Assembly: GCF_000017165.1 (NCBI RefSeq)
Contig: NC_009634.1
Coordinates: 124,001 to 188,000 of the forward strand
Source of the DNA: Methanococcus vannielii SB
GTDB lineage: Archaea; AGJL01; Methanococci; Methanococcales; Methanococcaceae
Direction of reading: 5' to 3'
DNA: 64,000 nt
Part shown: positions 54,381 through 64,000 of the stretch, in pieces
How the letters are laid out: each line of letters opens with the position of its first letter
How positions within the stretch are numbered: the first letter of the stretch is position 1
The notes under the pieces: generated by a model
Database searches by the model: none
What the model saw: only the letters and a program-made list of their open reading frames with translations
Told to the model about the DNA's origin: nothing
Made by a program: the position numbers and the translations under genes

Positions 54381-57300
54381 TTGAAACATTTGCATTATAA
54401 AAAGCAGGACTTTCAAGAACATGCAGTAAATGCAGTCTGCGATATTTTTGAAGGGGAAATGGGTGCAGTTTCAAAATATATTTTGGATAAAGAAAAATCA
54501 AATTTAAAAGACTGGACTGGAACCGACAAAAATATCTACGCATTTAGAAATGAAAAAATTAATCTTTCAAATGAACTCCTTTTGAAAAACATAAATGAAA
54601 TTCAAAAAAGAAATGGTATTTTTGGAAGTGAAGTTGCTGAATCAATGGATAAAGCTAATTTAAATATAACTATTGAAATGGAAACTGGAACTGGAAAAAC
54701 CTATACATACATTAATACAATTTTTGAATTGAATAAAAGATACAACTGGACTAAATTTATTATCGTAGTTCCAAGTATCGCAATTCGAGAAGGTGTTTAT
54801 AAATCATTTGAAGATATGGAAGAACATTTTTTAGCGATATATGGTAAAAAAATAAATTATTTTGTATTCAATTCATCAAAAATAAACGATGTAATGAGTT
54901 TTGCACGAGATGACGGAATTAATGTAATGATTATCAATAATCAGGCTTTTAATAAAACTGAAAGTAATACAATACATAATTCTAATAATGAATATGGTGT
55001 TGCACCTATTGAATACATCAATACCACAAACCCGATAATGATAATTGACGAACCCCAATCTGTTGAGGGTAAGGGAAAAACCAAAACAAAAGATGTTTTA
55101 AGCGAATTTAAACCATTATTTACTTTAAGGTACTCTGCAACACATAGGGAATTATATACGCTTGTTTACAGGTTAGATGCAGTAGATGCATTTAACAAAA
55201 AACTGGTTAAACGAATTGAAGTTAAGGGAATTGAAGTTAAAGGTGGAAATGCAACACATGGCTACTTTTTAGTCGATGAAATATTAACCAGCAAGGGTAA
55301 CCCAAAAGCAAGAATTGAAATTGATATTTCAACATCCAAAAGACAGTTAAAAAAAGTAGAGGATGGCGACAATATTTATGAAAAATATGCACAATTAGAA
55401 CAATATAAAGATTGGGTTATCGATAAAGTTGACGGAAGAAATAATTGTGTTGTTGTAAGAACACCTGAAGGAGATAAAACATTTGATCAAGGCGTAATTT
55501 ATGGAAAACCTGATAAAATGTATCAAAGAAGAATTCAAATTAGGGAATTGATAAAATCCCACCTAAATAAAGAATCTATGAATTACAAAAACGGGATAAA
55601 AACAATATCTCTTTTCTTTATTGACGAAGTTGCAAAATATAGACAATATGCTGATGACGGAAATCAAGTAAATGGTGAATATGCTGAAATTTTTGTTCAG
55701 GAATATACTTCAATAATTTCAGAATTTTTAGAAGAAAATCCCGAATTAAATGATTATTTGGGAAAAATTTCAGTAGATGATACACATAAAGGATACTTTT
55801 CAATTGATAAAAAATCTAAACAACTTAAAAATCCAGATTTAAAAGGTAAGGGGAAAGAAAAAACTTGTAGTGACCCCGATACTTTTGAATTAATTATGAA
55901 AGATAAAAAAAGACTGCTTGATCTTAAAAACCCAGTCCGGTTTTTGTTTTCCCACTCAGCACTTAAAGAAGGTTGGGATAACCCAAACGTTTTCCAAATT
56001 TGTATATTAAGAGATAATGAATCTACCGAAATAAAACGAAGACAAGAAGTCGGCCGTGGGTTAAGACTTTGTGTAAACCAAAATGGGGAAAGAATAGACA
56101 GTAGTTTTGAAGGAATTGATGTAGATAAAACAAATGTACTTACAATTATTGCAAATGAATCTTATGAATCCTTTGCAAACGCATTGCAGTCAGAATTTAA
56201 TGAAAGTTTAAAAATTAGGCCTACTAAATTTAGTGTCGAATTCCTTAAAACCCAGAATATTAATGGAACACAAATATCTCCGGATTTAGCAAATAAAATT
56301 CACTATTCATTTGTAATAAATCAGTATTTAACTGAAGATAATGAATTTACGGAAAAATTCAGAACTGATTTGGAAACTAACGATATAAAAATCTCTGAAT
56401 CATTAAAAGAGTATTCTAAAGAAATTATTGAACTATCTAAAAAAGTAGTAAACAATAAAATAGATATAAGTAAGGCATCTGGAAAATCGGACGTACGATC
56501 ACACATAAAACTTGAAAAATTAAATGATCCCGAATTTGACAAATTGTGGAATTATATAAGTACTAAAAGTTATTACACAGTGGATTTTGATACAAAAGAA
56601 TTGATTAAAAATTCAGTAGCTAAAATCAATGAAAAATTGACTGTAAGTTCAGTATATGTAGAATTACGTACCGGAATAACAAAAAAAGAACATGAAAATA
56701 CTGTTGAATTTGAAGAAAAAAAGTTAGATACTATTTCAGTAGAAAATGCCATCTCAAAAAACATTAAATTTGATTTAATTTCACAGATTGTTGACAAAAC
56801 AAGGCTTACAAAAAATACAATTATTGAAATATTAACCAATATAACGCAGGAAAAATTTGAATGTTTTAAGAAAAATCCGGAAGAATTTATAAAAAATATT
56901 TCAAATTTGATAAATCACGAAAAAGCAGTAATCATTGAAAATAATATCGTATACCATAAAGCTGATGAAAAAATTCCAAAAGATATTTTTGAAAATATTT
57001 TAAAATTAAACCCTGAAAAGTATATTGAAACGCCAAATAATTATCTTTATGATAAGTTAGAGTACGATTCAGTGGATCCAGAAAAGAAAATAGGGGAAGA
57101 AATGGATATTTATAATAATCTAATAGTATTTACAAAACTTCCTAAAAATAAATACAATATTGAAACACCAGTTGGTAAATTTAGTCCGGATTGGTTAATG
57201 GTATTTAAAAAAGATACTGTTTCGCACGCTTACTGTGTTTTTGAATCTAAAGGAAGTTTAGTTGAAGCTGACCGGCGAGAAATTGAAAATATAAAAATAG

Positions 57301-57410
57301 ACTGTGCAAAAAAACATTTTTCAGCAATATCGAATGAAAAAATTATATTTGATGCAGTTACCAGCGTAGATAATGTAATTGACTCTATAAAACCAAAAGC
57401 TACAGTATAG
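54381..57410 (+). CDS. res: Type III restriction endonuclease subunit (Res)
   Basis: TTG at 54381 follows AAGGTGAT. The 1009-residue protein has helicase motifs: METGTGKTYTYINTIFELN (Walker A), MIIDEPQSVEGK (motif II), RYSATH (III) and IKRRQEVGRGLRLC (VI). The C-terminal nuclease shows PDWLMVFKKD followed by CVFESKGS, the PD-(E/D)xK core with ExK. It cuts DNA beside sites marked by Mod and uses ATP. Both active centres are intact, so the system looks functional. Confidence 0.93.
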   Translation: MKHLHYKKQDFQEHAVNAVCDIFEGEMGAVSKYILDKEKSNLKDWTGTDKNIYAFRNEKINLSNELLLKNINEIQKRNGIFGSEVAESMDKANLNITIEMETGTGKTYTYINTIFELNKRYNWTKFIIVVPSIAIREGVYKSFEDMEEHFLAIYGKKINYFVFNSSKINDVMSFARDDGINVMIINNQAFNKTESNTIHNSNNEYGVAPIEYINTTNPIMIIDEPQSVEGKGKTKTKDVLSEFKPLFTLRYSATHRELYTLVYRLDAVDAFNKKLVKRIEVKGIEVKGGNATHGYFLVDEILTSKGNPKARIEIDISTSKRQLKKVEDGDNIYEKYAQLEQYKDWVIDKVDGRNNCVVVRTPEGDKTFDQGVIYGKPDKMYQRRIQIRELIKSHLNKESMNYKNGIKTISLFFIDEVAKYRQYADDGNQVNGEYAEIFVQEYTSIISEFLEENPELNDYLGKISVDDTHKGYFSIDKKSKQLKNPDLKGKGKEKTCSDPDTFELIMKDKKRLLDLKNPVRFLFSHSALKEGWDNPNVFQICILRDNESTEIKRRQEVGRGLRLCVNQNGERIDSSFEGIDVDKTNVLTIIANESYESFANALQSEFNESLKIRPTKFSVEFLKTQNINGTQISPDLANKIHYSFVINQYLTEDNEFTEKFRTDLETNDIKISESLKEYSKEIIELSKKVVNNKIDISKASGKSDVRSHIKLEKLNDPEFDKLWNYISTKSYYTVDFDTKELIKNSVAKINEKLTVSSVYVELRTGITKKEHENTVEFEEKKLDTISVENAISKNIKFDLISQIVDKTRLTKNTIIEILTNITQEKFECFKKNPEEFIKNISNLINHEKAVIIENNIVYHKADEKIPKDIFENILKLNPEKYIETPNNYLYDKLEYDSVDPEKKIGEEMDIYNNLIVFTKLPKNKYNIETPVGKFSPDWLMVFKKDTVSHAYCVFESKGSLVEADRREIENIKIDCAKKHFSAISNEKIIFDAVTSVDNVIDSIKPKATV

Positions 57411-57936
57411 TCACAAAATCTTAAGTAAAAAATATTTTTTAAATTTTTTATGGAATCAATATCGTAAAAATAAAATTGAAAAATAGTTATTTTATCAAAA
57501 CCTTTCAGACAGTAAACTAACCAATTCATCACCTAAACTGACTTTTTGAAACGTCTGTTTTATAATCAATTAATTCTAAACCCGTAATTATTTTTTCCAA
57601 GTTTTAGTTATTCCCTATCCAAATAGATGTTATCTAATTCAATTTTGTAGCCGTATTTTGTTTTAATATTGAGCTTTTTAAGACTCGACAGAAAAGTTTA
57701 ATTCACTGCTTATTCTGAAGATTTTATTTATAATAAAATATTGCTAAAATTATCATTTTGATTAAAAGTTAATTCAAAAAAACAAAATAAAACTGTTTTA
57801 TATCTTTGTTATATAAATAATCCTTAACCTCAATTAATCAAGGTATTATATATCGACCAGTGTTTAAATTTAAAAATATAAATGGCTTTTAAAAATGAAT
57901 TAATTAATTAAAAGTAATAATTTAATTAAAAAAGCA
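57411..57936. pseudogene. Intergenic debris: decayed coding fragment on the minus strand
   Basis: At about 57495-57722 on the minus strand, coding-like pieces appear in shifting frames: RISSELNFSVES, then SLKKLNIKTKYGYKIELDNI, then LEKIITGLELIDYKTDVSK, and finally GDELVSLLSERF before a TGA at 57495-57497. At least two frameshifts and a stop interrupt them. It looks like the 3' part of a decayed gene next to the restriction locus; I cannot name the family. The rest of the gap is AT-rich with no feature. Confidence 0.4.
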
Positions 57937-58413
57937 TTATAATTCTATTATTCCTTTTGAAAGTGCAACTTTTAAAAAAACCTCTTTTATCACATGCATG
58001 ATTTCAGGGTGGGGTATTAAATAAGCATAAAGCTTTTCAAATCCATCTTCACTTTTCAAATCTTGCTGGTAATCGCTTATCTTATACTTTAAGGTACCCT
58101 CTGAATTTTTCCATAGTGAAAACTTAACATAATTTTTAGGAGACGGGTCGGATACTTCCATTTGTTTATATCTTCTCATGACCATTACAGCGTTTCTTTC
58201 ATCTTTTGTTAGATTTTGAAGTCCTATTTCTTTTTCAAGTAGTCGATATATAAACATTGCTTGACATGCAAGTTTTGCGTAAATATAAGGATCCATATTT
58301 TCAAGGCCTTTTTTTTCAAATTCTGAATATTTTATAAAATATTTTAATATAACAGAAGACGTGTTTCTTGCACTTGAATAGCATTCATCAAAAATTTCAT
58401 AGCATTCATCCAT
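57937..58413 (-). CDS. Hypothetical protein, paralogue of the gene at 33204
   Basis: The 158-residue helical protein shares an N-terminal YFIKYSEFEKKGLEN block and a C-terminal YVKFSLWKN, KLYAYLIPHPEIMHVI and FLKVALSKGI with the 33204 protein. I do not recognise the family. ATG at 58413 lies behind GTGAGAT (read on the minus strand). A 14-bp tandem duplication lies about 120 bases upstream. No operon partner. Confidence 0.72.
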   Translation of the reverse strand: MDECYEIFDECYSSARNTSSVILKYFIKYSEFEKKGLENMDPYIYAKLACQAMFIYRLLEKEIGLQNLTKDERNAVMVMRRYKQMEVSDPSPKNYVKFSLWKNSEGTLKYKISDYQQDLKSEDGFEKLYAYLIPHPEIMHVIKEVFLKVALSKGIIEL

Positions 58414-59134
58414 ATTATCTCACGCAAATAAAAAATTGTTATGATTTTAAATTTAATAAACTAATTAACCAAAAAATAAAACACGGCATTTATATAACCT
58501 ATTTTTTTATAGTATTTAAAATTATATATCTAATATGCTATAAGTTATATGCTATAAGTTATTAAAAAATTAAAAATAATTAAAAAAGTTTACTATACGA
58601 AAATTATTTTAGCCATACATATTTTTTATTAAATATGTTTTATCGAATAATAAAATATATTTTCTTTTAATACAATTTAATCAAAAAGTTCTTATACCAT
58701 ATTAAGTAATTATTTTTGTTGGAATTATTCGTAAAATATTTTTTACGGATTTTACTAGCAACATTATAGTGTGTATGAAAGTTTTGATTAAATTTACCTT
58801 TGAAAACATTTGAAATTTATACTACTTTAATAGAATAAATAATTAAATATGGTAAACTTTGATTTTTAGGTAGATTTTATAAAAATAGTGACCTTTTGAG
58901 GTTTTTAAAAATCTCAATTACTATTTTAGTATTGTACTTTAGTATTGTACTCCATATTATCGTATTTTACAAAATAGTTTAAAATAAATTCTTTTTTCCA
59001 ATTTGATTTTTTAGAGTTTCTAGTGTTTAAACAACGAATATTTATATATTATATACCAATATGTGAATATTAATAGATATTTTAATATTAAGGTGCCTTT
59101 GAAATTTATTTTATTTCAGCTACGAGGTGAAATA
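58414..59134. promoter_or_regulatory. Long non-coding region upstream of sucD with short tandem duplications
   Basis: No convincing gene lies in this 720-bp gap. ATGCTATAAGTTAT is repeated twice in tandem at 58535-58562 and TTTAGTATTGTAC twice at 58925-58950. A TATA element, atatttatatattata, near 59038-59053 fits the sucD promoter. Confidence 0.5.
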
Positions 59135-59998
59135 TTGATACTTTTAGACGAAAACACTAGAGCAGTTGTTCAGGGAATTACGGGAAATCAAGGGCGATTT
59201 CACACACAAAATATGCTTGAATGTAAAACAAATATTGTTGCTGGAGTCACACCTGGAAAAGCAGGTCAAGATGTTTACGGAATTCCAGTTTACGATACGG
59301 TACTTGAAACTGTTGAAAAATACGACGTAAATGCATCAGTTATATTTATTCCCGCACCATTTGTAAAAGATGCGGCATATGAAGCAATTGATGCAGGAAT
59401 AGAACTTGTAACAATTATTACCGAACACGTGCCAATCCAAGATTCAATGGATATAGTTTCATACGGAAAAAAACACGGCGTAAATATAATTGGGCCAAAT
59501 ACTCCTGGCTTAGCATCTCCAAAAGTGGGAAAACTTGGAATTATCCCAATGAATATCCTAAAAGAAGGAAATATTGGAATGATTTCAAGAAGTGGTACTT
59601 TAACATATGAAATTGCAAGTCAGCTTACAATTTCAGGGCATGGCCAATCAACTTGCGTTGGAATTGGTGGAGACCCGGTAACTGGTTTAAGGTACATTGA
59701 AGTTTTAGAAATGTTCGAAAAAGACCGTGAAACTGATGCAATTATTATGGTTGGAGAAATTGGTGGAAATGCAGAAGAAAATGCTGCAGAGAAAATGGTT
59801 TCAAAGATGAAAAAACCAGTAATTTCATATATTGCAGGACAATCTGCTCCTGAAGGAAAAAGAATGGGCCATGCAGGTGCAATTATTGAAAAAGGCGTTG
59901 GAACTGCAAAGAGTAAAATGGAAGCACTTGAAAATTCTGGTGCATATGTTGCAAAAAGAATTTCTGATATTCCACTTATTTTAAAAGAAATTATTTAA
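59135..59998 (+). CDS. sucD: Succinyl-CoA ligase alpha subunit
   Basis: TTG at 59135 follows GAGGTGA and gives 287 residues, the family size; the frame is open to 59063. Motifs are the CoA-binding [32 protein letters not shown] and [10 protein letters not shown], and the phosphohistidine loop [10 protein letters not shown]. With SucC it makes succinyl-CoA (or the reverse) in the incomplete reductive TCA pathway of methanogens. No sucC is adjacent, as is usual in Methanococcus. Confidence 0.94.
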   Translation: MILLDENTRAVVQGITGNQGRFHTQNMLECKTNIVAGVTPGKAGQDVYGIPVYDTVLETVEKYDVNASVIFIPAPFVKDAAYEAIDAGIELVTIITEHVPIQDSMDIVSYGKKHGVNIIGPNTPGLASPKVGKLGIIPMNILKEGNIGMISRSGTLTYEIASQLTISGHGQSTCVGIGGDPVTGLRYIEVLEMFEKDRETDAIIMVGEIGGNAEENAAEKMVSKMKKPVISYIAGQSAPEGKRMGHAGAIIEKGVGTAKSKMEALENSGAYVAKRISDIPLILKEII

Positions 59999-60055
59999 AT
60001 AGCTTTTTTATAATTTTTATTATCTATTATTTTATTAATTTAAAAAGTGAAAATT

Positions 60056-62509
60056 ATGACCGGACTAATTATTTGTGAAAAGCCAAATGTTGCTAAAAAA
60101 ATTGCTGAAGCCCTTGGAAAGCCAAAGAAAAAGTCCCACAATTCTGTTCCATATTATGAACTTGAAAGGAATGGGGAAGATATAATTGTAGCTTCCGCCG
60201 TAGGTCATCTATATACGCTACAGGAAAAAGAAAAGACAAAATTTGGCGATTATCCAGTATATGATATAGAATGGGTTCCAGCATCAACTCTTGACGATAA
60301 AAAGTACATTCAAAAATATATTGACACACTTAAAAAGGTTTCAAAAGAGGCCAGCAAGTTTTACGTTGCAACGGACTTTGATATAGAAGGGGAATTGATT
60401 GGATACCATGCATTATCTCATGCATGCGGTCAAAAAAATGCACATAGATTAAGATTTTCAAGTTTAACGAAAAAAGAAATCATAAAATCCTTTGAAAATC
60501 CAAACCAGATCGATTTTGGACTTGTTGATGCAGGGGATAGTCGGCATAAAATAGACTGGTATTTTGGTATAAATGTATCAAGGGCATTAATGCAGGCGGT
60601 AAGCTCCGCTAAAAGATGGAAAACATTAAGTACAGGGCGTGTTCAAGGGCCGGCACTTGCATTTTTAGTTGACAAGGAAATTGAGATTAAAAATTTTATT
60701 CCAACGCCATATTGGGTACTTGAAGCAGTTTTAGATAATAATTTAAAAGCACTACACGAGTTAGAAAAATTTACTGACGAAAAACGTGCAAAAGAAGCTT
60801 ATGAAAAAGTAAAAAATGAAAAAGAAGCACTTGTTACAGAAATTAAGAAAACTCTAAAAAGTATCCCTCCAAACGTTCCTTTTGATTTAGGAGCATTACA
60901 ACGGGAAGCGCATAATGTATTTCGATTTTCACCTAAAAAAACACAAGAAGTTGCTCAGAAACTTTATGAAAAAGGATATTGTTCTTATCCAAGGACTAGT
61001 TCTCAAAAGCTTCCAGATGATAAGGCTTATATGGACGAAGTTTTGAAAAATCTCTCTAAAAACAAAGAATACAGTAAATACATTGAATTAATTTTAAGTG
61101 AAGGTAGAAAACCAGTAGATGGTAAAAAAGACGATCCTGCACACCCTGCAATTCACGCAGTAGATGTTCCAAAAGAAAATTTACCGGATGATGAATTAAA
61201 ACTTTATGAACTTATTGCAAGGCGTACTATTGCACTTTATTTGGATGATGCAAAACGGGAATACTCAAAAATAAGTCTTGAAATTAACGGGGAACCATTT
61301 AAATTAAACGGTTCAAGAACTATCGAGGAAGGATGGCATGAACTATACTACTTTACAAAATTCGATGAAATAGAACTTCCAACATTAAAGAAAAAAGATT
61401 TGCTAAGAATAAATGAAATAGCTTTTGAAGAAAAGGAAACTAAGCCACCTAAACGGTACACGATGGCTTCAATTATTAAGGAACTTGAAAAAAGAACACT
61501 TGGAACAAAGGCTACTAGGGCTGACATTTTAGAAAAATTAACAAAAAGAGGATACGTAATTGATGATGGTTCTTTAACTGTAACTGAACTTGGAATAGGA
61601 GTTACTGAAACTTTAAGGAAATTCTGTCCAGAAATTGTTGAAGAAACTCTTACAAGGGATTTAGAAAATAAATTAGAATTGATACAAGATAAAAAAATTA
61701 AAAAAGAAACAGTAATTAAAGAAACTAAAGACAAATTAACAAAAATATTGGGCGAATTTAAGTTAAAAGAAAAAGAAGTAGGAAATGAATTAGTTGAAAA
61801 GCTCGATTCTACAAACCGGTCAATGCAAGTTATTGGAAAATGTAAATGTGGCGGAGACATGATAATTATTCGCACAAAAGGTAAAAAAAGGTTTGTTGGA
61901 TGCAGTAATTATCCAGAATGTGAAATAACATTCCCTATTCCACAAAAAGGAAGAATTAAGGTAATAAATGAAGTTTGTAAAACTTGTGAAAACCCTATTA
62001 TCGGTCTTGATTCAATAAAAATATGTGTAAATCCAGACTGTAAAACAAGAATTTCCGAAGAAGATAGAAAAGAAATGGAAAAAGCAGCCCTTGAAGAAAA
62101 AAGTTGTCCAAAATGTGGCGGAAAATTATCAATAAAAAAAGGGCCTTATGGTGTATTTAGGGGATGTGAAAACTATCCAAAATGTAAATATACTGAAAAA
62201 TTAAACGGAGAATCGAATGAAAAAGAAGTTATTGGAAAATGCCCAAAATGTGGAAATGACCTTTTGAAACGGAAAGGTAGGTTTGGGGATTTTATCGGAT
62301 GTAGTAACTATCCAAAATGTAGATACACTGAAAAAATAGAAAAGAAAAAAGAAGGGGATTTAGAGGATAAAATAGAAGTAACGAAGGAAAAAGTAAAGGC
62401 TAAAGAAACTTTAAAATCTGAAAAAAACCTAGATAAAACCTTAGATAATCCAAAACCTAAACGTACAAAAACTGCATCAAAAAAGAAAAAAGAAGAGCTT
62501 AAAAATTAA
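60056..62509 (+). CDS. topA: DNA topoisomerase I (type IA)
   Basis: ATG at 60056 (817 residues) gives the normal N-terminus TGLIICEKPNVAKKIAEALG; GTG at 60047 is the alternative. The TOPRIM domain has the Glu of CEKPN and DFDIEGELIG, and the active-site tyrosine lies in YCSYPRTSSQKLP. Four C-terminal zinc ribbons follow: CKCGG...CSNYPEC, CKTCENP...CVNPDC, CPKCGG...CENYPKC and CPKCGN...CSNYPKC. The tail is very basic (PKPKRTKTASKKKKEE) and may bind DNA. It relaxes negative supercoils. Confidence 0.96.
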   Translation: MTGLIICEKPNVAKKIAEALGKPKKKSHNSVPYYELERNGEDIIVASAVGHLYTLQEKEKTKFGDYPVYDIEWVPASTLDDKKYIQKYIDTLKKVSKEASKFYVATDFDIEGELIGYHALSHACGQKNAHRLRFSSLTKKEIIKSFENPNQIDFGLVDAGDSRHKIDWYFGINVSRALMQAVSSAKRWKTLSTGRVQGPALAFLVDKEIEIKNFIPTPYWVLEAVLDNNLKALHELEKFTDEKRAKEAYEKVKNEKEALVTEIKKTLKSIPPNVPFDLGALQREAHNVFRFSPKKTQEVAQKLYEKGYCSYPRTSSQKLPDDKAYMDEVLKNLSKNKEYSKYIELILSEGRKPVDGKKDDPAHPAIHAVDVPKENLPDDELKLYELIARRTIALYLDDAKREYSKISLEINGEPFKLNGSRTIEEGWHELYYFTKFDEIELPTLKKKDLLRINEIAFEEKETKPPKRYTMASIIKELEKRTLGTKATRADILEKLTKRGYVIDDGSLTVTELGIGVTETLRKFCPEIVEETLTRDLENKLELIQDKKIKKETVIKETKDKLTKILGEFKLKEKEVGNELVEKLDSTNRSMQVIGKCKCGGDMIIIRTKGKKRFVGCSNYPECEITFPIPQKGRIKVINEVCKTCENPIIGLDSIKICVNPDCKTRISEEDRKEMEKAALEEKSCPKCGGKLSIKKGPYGVFRGCENYPKCKYTEKLNGESNEKEVIGKCPKCGNDLLKRKGRFGDFIGCSNYPKCRYTEKIEKKKEGDLEDKIEVTKEKVKAKETLKSEKNLDKTLDNPKPKRTKTASKKKKEELKN

Positions 62510-62799
62510 TAATATTTATTTCATTACCGTTTTTTGTGTTTTTAGCAGGTTTTAAAAAATTTTTAATAGAGTTTATTGAACATCTCTTTAAATTTTATTT
62601 CTTAAAAACAAACCCGATGCTAAATTTGGCATTTTTTTTAGAAATATTTAAATCAAATCAATTAAGTAAATTAATTAGGTAAATTAATTGTATGCTAAGT
62701 TATGTTAAATAACCTAAATCATAAAAAAATTATTTTTTAATGTTTTTAATGTTTCTAATTTGGATTTTAGATTTAGTTAAAAACTTAAGAGGCAATTTT

Positions 62800-63018
62800 A
62801 TGAAAAATTCAGATAATGAAGATTTAGTTTTTGATAATCGAATAGTTCCAAATTCTAAGAGGGACTTTACAACCGTTGGAATAAACTGTCCAAATTGTAA
62901 TTTTTTTATAAAAGTTTCAATTTCAGAACTGTTAACTTCTGAAATTACCTGTCCGGCATGCAATAATACTATGAAGTTAGAAAAGCCTAAATATATAGAT
63001 TTTGAAAACTTTAAATGA
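62800..63018 (+). CDS. Small zinc-finger protein, 72 residues
   Basis: ATG at 62800 follows AGAGGC; the frame is open to 62740. It holds two CxxC pairs, INCPNCNFFIKVS and ITCPACNNTMKLE, that form one zinc ribbon. I do not recognise the family. It sits between topA and a convergent small membrane-protein gene. Confidence 0.72.
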   Translation: MKNSDNEDLVFDNRIVPNSKRDFTTVGINCPNCNFFIKVSISELLTSEITCPACNNTMKLEKPKYIDFENFK

Positions 63019-63039
63019 TAAATAACTAAATTTAAAAGT

Positions 63040-63378
63040 TTATTTCAATTTTTTAAACCGTTTTCCAGTATTCAGGTATATAAGTGAGGCCATTATAACT
63101 ATAACAAATAATATCATCCCAAAATCTAAAATATGCCTAAAATAAGCTATATTTATTAATTTAAATATTCCAATAGAAAATAAAATTCCTGAAAGTACAA
63201 ATAACAAATTTCCAACAAAATTACATAGTTTAACTTCATCGTACTTTGCCTTTTCTTCTTTTGATGAGGTATTATATCCTGAAATTAAGAAACTGGCTTT
63301 TTTAATTCGTATTGCAAAGCCTAAAGCTGCTAAAATTAACGCATTTATAAAAAATATTATTTCAAATATAAATTCCAT
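63040..63378 (-). CDS. DUF3784-like membrane protein
   Basis: ATG at 63378 (112 residues) follows GTGAGA; the frame is open to 63420. Hydrophobic helices FIFEIIFFINALILAALGFAI, FVGNLLFVLSGILFSIGIF and FGMILFVIVIMASLIYL flank the block SGYNTSSKEEKAKYDEVKLC, the signature of DUF3784. Function unknown. It converges with the small zinc-finger gene. Confidence 0.78.
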   Translation of the reverse strand: MEFIFEIIFFINALILAALGFAIRIKKASFLISGYNTSSKEEKAKYDEVKLCNFVGNLLFVLSGILFSIGIFKLINIAYFRHILDFGMILFVIVIMASLIYLNTGKRFKKLK

Positions 63379-63647
63379 AATTCTCACTTTTTCAAATTTT
63401 TTTAGCAACACTTCATTCAATACTAAATGTTAATAAAGTATTCCATTTCTTTTTGAGAGTACTAACAAGATTTAAAAATTATCGAATACTGAGAATTTTA
63501 GAATTGAACGTGAAAATAAAACAATAAAAAATAATTTAAAAATAATTTAAAAAATAAAACAACTAACAAAACTTAGGTAAAATAGATAAAATAGATAAAA
63601 TAAATTCAAAAGAATAAAAGAATATAAAGGTTAATTAGGGTGCCTTT

Positions 63648-64000
63648 TTACTTAAATTCTTTTGATGCGGCGTTCATTGAAGATGAGCGGAAAGTAATTT
63701 TTTTAATAGGCATTTTGTCTTTAAGAAGTTCATAAAAAAGTTCACAAAGATTTTCACAAGTTGACACTTTTTTTGTAACAACTATTCTGTATTCTGGGTA
63801 TGAATAAGCAAGTGGGTGGTCAATCTTTTTAAGAGGAACGCAGTTTTCCGGGTCATTATTAATGCCGTGATTTTTATATACTTCAATAACTGCATCAAGA
63901 AGTGGGTCGCCTTCTTGAAATATTGTTGCATGGTGGAAATGATCACAAACTTCCCATGCTTTTTTAACTCCTTCTTTACAAGGATGTGCAAACCCAGTTA
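63648..64000 (-). CDS. Partial gene at right edge, possibly PTPS/QueD-like
   Basis: The C-terminal 116 residues end at TAA 63648-63650; the start is beyond the window. Visible motifs are VCDHFHHATIFQEGDP, KKIDHPLAYSYP, TCENLCELFYELL and FRSSSMNAASKEF. The ENL helix and the C-terminal strand recall 6-pyruvoyltetrahydropterin synthase-like proteins (QueD family), but the metal-binding N-terminus is not visible, so the assignment is weak. Confidence 0.45.
   Translation of the reverse strand, partial: TGFAHPCKEGVKKAWEVCDHFHHATIFQEGDPLLDAVIEVYKNHGINNDPENCVPLKKIDHPLAYSYPEYRIVVTKKVSTCENLCELFYELLKDKMPIKKITFRSSSMNAASKEFK

Noticed and set aside
52439-57410. Phase-variable repeat tract in mod
   Set aside because: No tandem short repeat capable of switching the frame was found in mod or res.
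61348-61875. 175-codon frame antisense to topA
   Set aside because: It is a mirror of the topA zinc-finger and linker coding sequence, with no independent support.
1-64000. tRNA or rRNA genes
   Set aside because: No cloverleaf-like GC-rich segment with a TTCGA loop and no rRNA-like block was seen; the only GC-rich structured segment is at 5833-5893.

Overview
The window is very AT-rich and most start codons (ATG, many TTG) follow GGTGAT/GAGGTG-type ribosome binding sites. It carries FmdE, an AqpM-type aquaporin, a methanogen-type succinyl-CoA ligase alpha subunit, an archaeal DNA topoisomerase I with a zinc-finger tail, archaeal TATA-type promoters and an S-layer-type anchor domain. Together these point to a methanogenic archaeon, most likely a Methanococcus species. 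I saw no rRNA or tRNA genes. The right end (from about 59 kb) is ordinary core genome; most of the rest is accessory.

Layout: (1) 1-3.7 kb: CRISPR adaptation/processing locus: cas6 with a DHH-like protein and a partial partner on the minus strand, cas1-cas2 on the plus strand, then a 4-repeat array. No interference effector is visible. (2) 3.8-10.5 kb: defence-like island: an OLD/RecF-like ATPase, a GC-rich two-hairpin RNA candidate, three related phosphoribosyltransferase genes (the first broken by an in-frame TGA), small unknown and zinc-ribbon proteins, and dprA. (3) 10.6-29.9 kb: a large metal/tetrapyrrole locus: a CobN-type chelatase with its ChlI/ChlD partner (apparently joined by a -1 frameshift at an A9 tract), a frameshifted Gate-domain membrane protein, a FecCD-type ABC importer whose binding protein carries an N-terminal dockerin, four surface proteins with cohesin-like domains (one with an S-layer-type C-terminus), a decayed surface-protein gene and a MarR regulator. 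(4) 30.3-42.3 kb: signalling: chemoreceptor and CheW, a histidine kinase with nearly the same extracellular sensor, then an operon of a PAS protein, an ErcA-like iron alcohol dehydrogenase and a PAS histidine kinase, and a CDGSH iron-sulfur protein. (5) 42.6-48.2 kb: FmdE-family protein, aquaporin-DUF2180-DUF2193 operon, an unknown protein, thioredoxin reductase. (6) 48.2-57.7 kb: type III restriction-modification locus with an added SNF2-type helicase and a DUF4391 protein, flanked by gene debris. (7) 57.9-64 kb: an unknown family protein, sucD, topA, small proteins and a partial gene at the edge.

The strongest candidate for an undescribed system is region 3. A dockerin-bearing substrate-binding protein, cohesin-bearing surface proteins with a likely S-layer anchor, an importer and an ATP-dependent chelatase sit together. 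This suggests a cell-surface assembly that captures a metal-tetrapyrrole, imports it and inserts or removes the metal inside. Second candidates are the CRISPR-repeat-like hairpin RNA beside the phosphoribosyltransferase/DprA island, and the DHH-like pair attached to cas6. Functional statements are inferred from motifs read by eye; no database search was run.
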